Notes under the pieces: model-generated
Seen by the model: the letters and a program-made list of their open reading frames with translations, nothing else
Told to the model about the DNA's origin: nothing
Database searches by the model: none
Made by a program: the position numbers and the translations under genes
In this document: in pieces, positions 57,116 to 64,000 of the stretch
Position numbering within the stretch: position 1 is the first letter of the stretch
Layout: the number at the start of each line of letters is the position of its first letter
Assembly: GCA_021806225.1 (NCBI GenBank)
Contig: JAJZXW010000033.1
Location: forward strand, 1-64,000
DNA from: Nitrospirota bacterium
GTDB lineage: Bacteria > Nitrospirota > Leptospirillia > Leptospirillales > Leptospirillaceae
DNA: 64,000 bases
Reading direction: 5' to 3'

Positions 57116-60100
57116 TGGCCGAAAACCCGCTTTTCGAGTTGCCGCTCTCGGGGCTCCGTCTGATCGAGGCCTCCGCCGGAACCGGAAAGACGACGGCGCT
57201 GACCGTTCTTTTTCTGAGAGCCATCCTGGAGGGATTTCCGGTAGAACGGATCCTCGTGGTCACCTTTACCGAATCGGCCGCAGAAGAGGTCCGGGGCCGG
57301 ATCCACGACCTGCTTGTGGCCGCTCGCAGAAAGGCCCTGGGGGAGAATCCCAAAGGGAAGCATGCCCCCTTTCTGGAGCGGATCCGGCCAGACCACGCGA
57401 CTCCTCTCGCCCGGGCCCTCTCCGACTTCGACCGGGCCACGATGACCACCATCCATGCCTTCTGCCGCCGACTGCTCCGGGAATACGCCTTCGAATTCCA
57501 GTCGCCATTCTCTCTCGAACTCGACGAAAATCCCGGAGAGGCAAAACTTCCCGCCCTGCGTGAAACATGGCGGCGACGGGTCTACCCCGAAAGGCCCGAA
57601 ATCGCTCTTCTGGTCGCCTCCGTTTTTCCGGGTGGGCCGGCGGACTTTCTCTCCCTTGTTTCCGATGACGCTCTGTTCCGGGAGACGGAGTGTGCGCTCT
57701 CCGGTGGTCTCGTGGAGGAGGACGCCTTCCCGGAGTTAAGGGAGGCCTATCTCCGGGACCTCGCCCTTTGTCGGGAGATCCCGGAGGACAACATGGAGAG
57801 GCTTGCCCGGCTGTGTTCCTCGGAAATCCCGGAGCAAGACGGGAAGAAGGGTAAGAAAGGGGCCAAAGGAGGCGACTTTCGCCTCCTCCTCCGCCGTCTC
57901 CGGGAGATTCAGGGAGGAAGCCCGGGTGTCCCGCCGGGGTTCAGCCCCCTGGACGGAGCGCTTCGGGCTGGGCTGGCCCGTATTCCCCAGCCCGAAATGC
58001 GCGACTTCGCACCCCTTCTGCGTATTCTGGAGGGGACGCAGGCTCTGGCGGAGGAGTTGCGTCGCTCCCTGAAAAAAAGCCTGCTCCGCTATCTTCGCTC
58101 CGAGGATCTCGACCTGAGGGAAGGCCGGGGGAGGGAGACCTTCGACGACATGATCCTCCGGGTCCTGGAAGGACTCCTCGCCGATGTCTCAGGGACGCTT
58201 TCCCGGAAGATCCGTGAAAGGTTCCCGGTAGCCTTCGTCGATGAATTCCAGGATACGGATCTGGCGCAGTTCCGCATCTTCGACCGGATCTACAGGCTCT
58301 CGCATCCTTTTTCCGAAGAGGAGGCGACCGGGACCGCCCTTTTTCTGGTGGGGGATCCGAAACAGTCGATCTACAGCTTCAGGGGGGCCGACATTTCGGC
58401 CTATCTCGAGGCCCGCATCCGGGCCCTTACGCTCCCGGGAGGCTCGCTCCTCGGGCTTTCCGTGAACTACCGGTCCGATCGCCGTCACGTGGAGGCTCTC
58501 AACAGGCTCTTCGGCCTTGTTCCGGACCCCTTCCTGAGCGGGGACGCGATCGCATACGAACCCGTCCATCCAAGCAGGGACGAACGCTCTGTTTTCCGGG
58601 ACCCTCTGGCCGAAAGCGCGGAGATTCCCGTCCCCCTTCTGATGGCAGGAGGGGTGGAAGGCGACCGCCTCGAGGATTACGCCCGGCGCTCCGCCCGCGA
58701 AATTTCGCGGCTCCTGTCGGGGGGGCCCACCATTTCAGGGCGACCGATTCGCGCGGAGGAGATTGCCCTCCTCGTCATGAAGCATTCCCACGGCAAAATT
58801 CTCCAGGACGCCCTCGACGAGAAAGGGATCCCCTCTGTCTCCTACGGATCCGGAAGCGTTCTGGAAACGGAGGAGGCCTTCGATCTCGAGATGCTTCTTC
58901 TGGCGCTCGCCTCTCCGGAGAACCGCCGTCAGGCCCGTATGGTTCTCGCCTCCCGTTTTTTCGGAATGACGGCGGCCGAGCTTCGGGTCCTCGAAGAGGC
59001 CCCGGACCTCTGGAACCGCCGCGTCGACCCGTTTTTCGAAGCCGCACGCCGATGGGAGAGCCGGGGGGCGATGGGAACCCTCAGAACCTTCTTTCTCGAT
59101 CACGGAATCTTTTCGAGACTGCTCTCCCAGCCGGGAGGGAAACGGCGCGTCACCCATCTTCTCCACCTTTTCGAGATTCTGGAGGCGCAGGGCCGGGACC
59201 GCCCCCCGCTCCTTCTTCTTGTGGACCGATACCTTTCGGCGCGCCGGGAGGCTCCCGGTAAAAAGGAGGACGGAAATGCCCCGCGCCTCGAGACCTGCGA
59301 TGGCCGTGTCCGGATCCTGACACTCCACAAGGCCAAGGGACTGGAGTTTCCGGTGGTGATTCTCCCTTTCGGCCTTCCGGGCCGCCAGGGACTGGATGAG
59401 GGAGAGGAGGCTTCGGGAGAGCTGGCGGAAGAAATGCGCCTGCTTTACGTTGCCCTGACGAGGGCCGTTCATCGGACTGTCCTGATGGTTCCCGCCCGGA
59501 CCTCCCGTCAGTCGGCAGTGGGCCACCTTTTCGGTCTGGGGCCGGGTCTCCGCAAAGGGAAGTCGGCCTTCCAGGGCGTCGTCCTTCAGATCGACCGCCT
59601 TGTCCGGGAGAATCCCGACCTCTTTGCCCTTCTCCCGGATGGCCCCGCCCCGCTGACTCCGGTCCGGCAACCTTCGGAGAGAGAGTCAGTGCTCGCGGCC
59701 CCCCCGCAATTTCCCTCCATTGCACCGGCGAAAAGGACGGAGAGTTTTTCCTCTCTGGTACGATCCTCCCTGGGGATTTTCGAGGAAAAGGAGGGAGAGC
59801 CTCGGGCTTCCGACGAGGGACGCTCGGAGCCGGAAGGGGAGGGGGAGGGGGCGGGGGAGGCGCCCCTTCCCGCCGGACCGCTCTTCGGCTCCTATTTTCA
59901 CCGGATCATGGAACGGCTTGCCAGGGACGAAGCCTCTTTTGACGGACCCCCGGGAGAGATTCCCGAAGGGCTTCTCGAGAGGGCTCTCGACGATCTCGAC
60001 CTTGCGAAGGACCCCTCCTGCCAGCGCTGGCCCTCGGCGGTCCGCCCGCTGGTCGAGCGGACCCTTTCGGCCGCTCTGGGGGAAAGGGCGGAAGGGGCTT

Positions 60101-60606
60101 TGACGGAAGAAGGGGACTTCATGACACTGGGGAGGATCCTGCGGGGGGAGCGTACGGTTGAGCAAGAATTTCTTCTTCCGGTTCGGGGCCTTGTGGCCGA
60201 ACGACTTCAGGCGTGTCTTATGCCCGATGGCCCGAAACTCTTCTTCGAACCCTTATCGGGATCACTGAAGGGATTCATCGATCTTGTCTTCCGGTATCGC
60301 GGCCGCTACTACCTCCTGGACTACAAGACCAACCTCCTTTCGGGAGTCTCTCCCTATGCCGGTGCGAGCCTGGCTCGTACGATGGCTGATCACCGTTACG
60401 ATTTCCAGGGCTATCTCTACATTCTGGCCCTCCATCGGCTCCTTTCATTTTGCCATCCGGGATACGACTACGAGCGGGACTTCGGAGGGGCGCTGTTCCT
60501 TTTCGTCCGGGGTGTTGGATTTACCGGCGAGGGGATTCATCGGCTTCGCCCCACGATCTCCGAGCTCGCCTCCTTCGATCGTCTTCTGTCGGGAGACAGA
60601 CCATGA
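57115..60606 (+). CDS. recB: Exodeoxyribonuclease V beta subunit
   Basis: IEASAGTGKTTALTVLFLR, VDEFQDTDLAQFRIF, GDPKQSIYSFRGADI, LLDYKTN nuclease motif. Confidence 0.96.
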   Translation: MAENPLFELPLSGLRLIEASAGTGKTTALTVLFLRAILEGFPVERILVVTFTESAAEEVRGRIHDLLVAARRKALGENPKGKHAPFLERIRPDHATPLARALSDFDRATMTTIHAFCRRLLREYAFEFQSPFSLELDENPGEAKLPALRETWRRRVYPERPEIALLVASVFPGGPADFLSLVSDDALFRETECALSGGLVEEDAFPELREAYLRDLALCREIPEDNMERLARLCSSEIPEQDGKKGKKGAKGGDFRLLLRRLREIQGGSPGVPPGFSPLDGALRAGLARIPQPEMRDFAPLLRILEGTQALAEELRRSLKKSLLRYLRSEDLDLREGRGRETFDDMILRVLEGLLADVSGTLSRKIRERFPVAFVDEFQDTDLAQFRIFDRIYRLSHPFSEEEATGTALFLVGDPKQSIYSFRGADISAYLEARIRALTLPGGSLLGLSVNYRSDRRHVEALNRLFGLVPDPFLSGDAIAYEPVHPSRDERSVFRDPLAESAEIPVPLLMAGGVEGDRLEDYARRSAREISRLLSGGPTISGRPIRAEEIALLVMKHSHGKILQDALDEKGIPSVSYGSGSVLETEEAFDLEMLLLALASPENRRQARMVLASRFFGMTAAELRVLEEAPDLWNRRVDPFFEAARRWESRGAMGTLRTFFLDHGIFSRLLSQPGGKRRVTHLLHLFEILEAQGRDRPPLLLLVDRYLSARREAPGKKEDGNAPRLETCDGRVRILTLHKAKGLEFPVVILPFGLPGRQGLDEGEEASGELAEEMRLLYVALTRAVHRTVLMVPARTSRQSAVGHLFGLGPGLRKGKSAFQGVVLQIDRLVRENPDLFALLPDGPAPLTPVRQPSERESVLAAPPQFPSIAPAKRTESFSSLVRSSLGIFEEKEGEPRASDEGRSEPEGEGEGAGEAPLPAGPLFGSYFHRIMERLARDEASFDGPPGEIPEGLLERALDDLDLAKDPSCQRWPSAVRPLVERTLSAALGERAEGALTEEGDFMTLGRILRGERTVEQEFLLPVRGLVAERLQACLMPDGPKLFFEPLSGSLKGFIDLVFRYRGRYYLLDYKTNLLSGVSPYAGASLARTMADHRYDFQGYLYILALHRLLSFCHPGYDYERDFGGALFLFVRGVGFTGEGIHRLRPTISELASFDRLLSGDRP

Positions 60607-62336
60607 GCGACGCCGTCCTTTTCCCGCTCATTCCTGAGCCCTGCCGTGGCTGGTTTTCGAAAGCCCGTGAAAAGGGACTCCTCGAGGATGTCGACCGGGC
60701 CCTGGCTGCGACCCTCGTTGGCCTTTCGGACCCTCTCCCATGGGAGGTCCTGGCTGTCTATGCCGTTGCGGCCGCTCTGACCAGTGCCGCCTCCCGGGAA
60801 GGCCATACCCTCCTCGACCTGAATGCCTCCCCTGACTCTCCCTATTTCGAGGAACTCCCCGACCTGTTGCCGGCCCCCTCGTTCTGGCCCGGCCTTCTCG
60901 CGGATGTGGCCGGAATCCCGGACCGGCCTGGCCCGATCATTCTCGACCGGGGCGGCCTTTACCTTTACCGCCACTATCGTGCTGAGATCAGGGTGGCCGA
61001 CCTCCTTGGACGTCGACTTCTTTTCGACCGCGAAAACGGCGGAGCCTCTCCGGAGGTGAAGTGGGACATTCTGGACAGTCTTTTTCCCCTTCAGGGGGCC
61101 CCGTCGGATCCCGCCAATGCCGGGCGTGCTGCCGCCTCGGCATCCCTGTCGCGTTCTCTTCTTCTCCTGACGGGGGGGCCGGGGACCGGAAAAACATGGA
61201 CGGCCGCCCGCATCCTGGCCCTTCATCGAATTCTCTCTCCCTCCGCCCGCATCGTCGCGGCGGCCCCGACCGGAAAGGCGGCCGCGCGGATGTCGGAGGC
61301 CCTGTCAGCCATGGAATTCCCAGGCCCCCCGCTGCCGACCATGACCCTGCACCGCCTGCTCGGAGCGGGGAGGCAGGGTTTTGCCCGGGGCCCGGGGAAT
61401 CTCCTCGACTGGGACCTTGTCCTGGTGGACGAGCTGTCGATGGTCGATCTTCCCCTCATGGACCGCCTTCTGGTCTCCCTCCCCGAGCGTTCCCGCCTCA
61501 TCCTGACGGGGGATCGCAACCAGCTGGCCTCTGTCGGGACGGGCTCGGTCATGGGGGATCTCTGCGGGGCTCTTGAGCGGGGGGGGCGAACGGCAAAGGA
61601 TGCCGGGGCCCTGACGGTTCTGACCCACAACTTCCGCCAGTCGGCCTCCCCGGGCCTCCGGTCCTTTGCCCAGGCCATTGCCTCCGGAAATTCCCGCAGG
61701 GCAGTTGACGAGCTCTGTGCGGGAGCTTCGGGTCTCTCCTTCCTTCCCGCGGAGCCGGGGTCCCGACTCCCGCTTGAGATCCTGCGGGAGGGATGGGACG
61801 GGCTTTCGCGCATGCCGCCTCCCTCGGGCGGCCCCCTTCCGATGGATTCCTTCATGGCTCTGACGGCCCTTCGTGAGGGGCCTGCCGGGAGCCGGACGGT
61901 CAACCGGGCGGTCCAGGGGATTTTTCGCCATGATCCCTCCGGGGTTTTGGGTTCCGCCCCGGTGATCGTTCTCGAGAACAGCTACGACACGGGCCTCATG
62001 AACGGGGATCTGGGGATTCTTTCCGGGTCCCGCCTTTTCGTCGGCAAGGAGCGCGGACTTGTGATCCTTCCGGAACGCCTCGCTCCCGATTGGGAGTTTT
62101 CCTATGCCCTGACCGTCCACAAGAGTCAGGGATCTGAATTCGACCATGTGCTTCTTCTGATCGGCGCGGTCGATCATCCACTCCTCACCCGCTCTCTTCT
62201 CTATACCGCGGCCACCCGCGCCCGCTTCCGTCTGACCGTATGGGGATCTCTCCCACTCCTGGAGCGGATGATCCGGAGGCAGTCATGGCGAACCTCAGCT
62301 TTGTCCGACCGCCTCTCAGCCCTTTTGAGCCCGTGA
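60603..62336 (+). CDS. recD: Exodeoxyribonuclease V alpha subunit
   Basis: LLTGGPGTGKTWTAARIL, VDELSMVDLPLMDRLL, ALTVHKSQGSEFDHV. Confidence 0.95.
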   Translation: MSDAVLFPLIPEPCRGWFSKAREKGLLEDVDRALAATLVGLSDPLPWEVLAVYAVAAALTSAASREGHTLLDLNASPDSPYFEELPDLLPAPSFWPGLLADVAGIPDRPGPIILDRGGLYLYRHYRAEIRVADLLGRRLLFDRENGGASPEVKWDILDSLFPLQGAPSDPANAGRAAASASLSRSLLLLTGGPGTGKTWTAARILALHRILSPSARIVAAAPTGKAAARMSEALSAMEFPGPPLPTMTLHRLLGAGRQGFARGPGNLLDWDLVLVDELSMVDLPLMDRLLVSLPERSRLILTGDRNQLASVGTGSVMGDLCGALERGGRTAKDAGALTVLTHNFRQSASPGLRSFAQAIASGNSRRAVDELCAGASGLSFLPAEPGSRLPLEILREGWDGLSRMPPPSGGPLPMDSFMALTALREGPAGSRTVNRAVQGIFRHDPSGVLGSAPVIVLENSYDTGLMNGDLGILSGSRLFVGKERGLVILPERLAPDWEFSYALTVHKSQGSEFDHVLLLIGAVDHPLLTRSLLYTAATRARFRLTVWGSLPLLERMIRRQSWRTSALSDRLSALLSP

Positions 62337-62659
62337 TGATTCCTTCCGGCGAACCTCCGGATTCCAAATCGGGCCATCATCGTTATTGCGGGAATGACTC
62401 CGTCAACGTCCAGAACCTCTGACAGACTTCTTTTGCATCTTGTCAGCCCAATGAACCGGGCTATCCCTTGAAGCGGCCGGAGAAGCTTCCTCGGGCGGCT
62501 TCCGAGGGCTCCTGTTCCCGTGCTCCCTGCAGAAAGCGGGTGGCATGATCGGGACGTTTCCTGTCTGTAAAGTGTTAAGTATTTGTGTAGGAAATGAATT
62601 TATAATTTTTCCATTTTTTAGGGATCGTCAGCTTCAAGTTTGTCGTCGATTGGTCCGAT

Positions 62660-62682
62660 GAAGAAGGTGCGGCCCCTTCTTC
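62660..62682. repeat. Perfect 8-bp inverted repeat
   Basis: GAAGAAGG TGCGGCC CCTTCTTC. Confidence 0.6.
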
Positions 62683-62786
62683 GCCCTGATCCGCCCGGAA
62701 GCCCGCCGTAAGCCTCCCAAAACCAAAAACAAAAATATATTCCATACTGATAGGCTATTTTTTAATTTAAAATCAAAAATACTTTG

Positions 62787-62836
62787 TTTACAATAACTAA
62801 TAATTATTATAATACAAATATTTTGTTTATTGTAAA
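62787..62836. repeat. 10-bp inverted repeat in AT-rich DNA enclosing the palindrome TAATAATTATTA
   Basis: TTTACAATAA (62787-62796) / TTATTGTAAA (62827-62836). Confidence 0.65.
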
Positions 62837-62852
62837 TATTTTAATTATATAT

Positions 62853-62887
62853 TTGACAAGCACCATATTAGTGTTAGAATGACACTA
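62853..62887 (+). promoter_or_regulatory. Promoter with operator-like inverted repeat over the -10; probably leaderless
   Basis: TTGACA-16 bp-TAGAAT; TAGTGT TAGAATG ACACTA; ATG 6 nt after the -10. Confidence 0.65.
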
Positions 62888-63072
62888 TGAAAAGGATGAC
62901 GCTGCGCATGAATGAAGCGCTATACAGAATCATAAAGGAACGGGCCACACGGGAGCACCGTTCGATTCACGCGGAGATTCTTGTCGTCCTTGAACGCTTC
63001 TTCGGCGGGGCCAGGGGAGCGGAGCTGGTCATGGAAGAAAAAGAAGAGAGATCCTCGCCGAGGGATCGCTGA
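62887..63072 (+). CDS. Arc/ribbon-helix-helix DNA-binding protein
   Basis: MKRMTLRMNEALYRIIKERATREHRSIHAEILVVLERFF. Confidence 0.8.
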   Translation: MKRMTLRMNEALYRIIKERATREHRSIHAEILVVLERFFGGARGAELVMEEKEERSSPRDR

Positions 63073-63131
63073 TCGGGAGATCCGGCGGAGGCCGGAATTA
63101 TAAACGGGTTGCATACTGAAAGGATTCCAAG

Positions 63132-63473
63132 ATGTTAGGTGACAAGGACATCAACAAGATCATCAACGCGGTAAAAGAGTACAACGACCTCCTCGAGAAG
63201 TCCTCTGTGGTCATGGACCGCCTGGCGGAGACCAAGAAACAGTGGGACATTCTTCTGACCGATCGGGACGCTCTCCGGGCCGAGTCGGAGAGGATGAACC
63301 GCTTTATCGCCCAGTTCAAGGAAGACTACCAGAATTTCCATGCGAGGGAATCCCAGTGGGTCAACTCGGTGGCCGACCTTCACACCAAGCTTCAGTTCAT
63401 GGTCGATGAACTCAACACCATCGTCAGCCATCACCGGAGAAATTCGGTCGAAGGCAGCGGTGTCATCAACTAA
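63132..63473 (+). CDS. Coiled-coil hypothetical protein
   Basis: 113 aa ORF, highly charged helical composition. Confidence 0.65.
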   Translation: MLGDKDINKIINAVKEYNDLLEKSSVVMDRLAETKKQWDILLTDRDALRAESERMNRFIAQFKEDYQNFHARESQWVNSVADLHTKLQFMVDELNTIVSHHRRNSVEGSGVIN

Positions 63474-63518
63474 CGCGGGATCGGTTGCCCCTAAAGGCAA
63501 CCACTAAGGAGCGACACC

Positions 63519-64000
63519 ATGAGACACAAGACCCTTTCCAGACCGATATTTCCGGATGACGAACTGATCCGCAAGACGGGCCACGAGGACGGACTGGCAG
63601 GTCTGCCCGCTGGAAGCAGCTACGAGGCAGGCCCTTTCGAGCGGTCGATCATCGCCGCCGGTGAGTCGAAGATCAGCGAGATTTACGCCCAGACGGCGCA
63701 GGAGCTCTATCGTCATGAAGGGCGATCCTCGAATCTGTCCAACGCCTACGAGTCCAACCAGTACCGCCTCAAGGAAGTGCTGCTTCGCTACAAGAACCGT
63801 AAGGAGATTGTAGGACGGGATGTGGTCATTCCGGTTCCCTACTTCATTCACTGGCTTGTGGTGATCCTGCTGGCGATTGGAGAGTTCCCCCTGAACGTCG
63901 TCGTCTTCCGGATGTTCGGAGAGCCGGAGCTGATGACTTACGTCATGAGCATGACCCTCTCTCTAACGCTTCCTCTGATCGGGGTCTTCCTTGGGCTTCA
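63519..64000 (+). CDS. Hypothetical membrane protein, truncated by window end
   Basis: Open frame MRHKTLSRPIFPDDELIRKTGHEDGL... with hydrophobic helices FIHWLVVILLAIGEFPLNVVVF and YVMSMTLSLTLPLIGVFLGL. Confidence 0.7.
   Translation, partial: MRHKTLSRPIFPDDELIRKTGHEDGLAGLPAGSSYEAGPFERSIIAAGESKISEIYAQTAQELYRHEGRSSNLSNAYESNQYRLKEVLLRYKNRKEIVGRDVVIPVPYFIHWLVVILLAIGEFPLNVVVFRMFGEPELMTYVMSMTLSLTLPLIGVFLGL

Noticed and set aside
1-64000. CRISPR arrays, rRNA operons, insertion sequences
   Set aside because: No regularly spaced direct repeats, rRNA sequence or transposase-like ORFs seen by eye in the window.

Overview
This GC-rich 64 kb bacterial chromosomal window resembles an acidophilic Nitrospirota/Leptospirillum-type genome; that assignment is inferred from gene content only. 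Main blocks: (1) c-di-GMP turnover proteins at 0-4.6 kb; (2) a B12-type radical SAM protein plus a possible ferritin-like protein; (3) DUF4010/MgtC-like and ClC membrane proteins; (4) zwf-tal-tkt, with gnd at 50.7 kb; (5) a hopanoid/isoprenoid locus at 18.4-29.6 kb (shc, hpnG-like, BamA-like, hpnA, ispH, hpnJ, hpnI, EamA-like, CruF-like); (6) cbiX-hemE-hemN, and aroE; (7) a globin-coupled-sensor/GAF/EAL protein; (8) a decayed integrative element (integrase with an amber stop, frameshifted hicBA, excisionase remnant) beside tRNA-Ala(GGC); (9) a run of metK-ahcY-thiS-cysM-moeB-thrC-moaD-NIL-moeB-JAMM genes headed by a SAM-II/SAM-V-like riboswitch and terminator, with both sulfur carriers capped by two residues after the C-terminal Gly-Gly; (10) a PhoB/PhoR-like two-component pair; (11) two tandem paralogs (CODH/ACS epsilon or PorE-like) sharing an almost identical 128-bp tract exactly 1 kb apart; (12) recCBD; (13) an AT-rich boundary with inverted repeats and a probably leaderless ribbon-helix-helix regulator, opening a possible mobile-element block at the right edge. 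The strongest candidates for follow-up are the sulfur-carrier cluster with its riboswitch, and the duplicated conversion tract.
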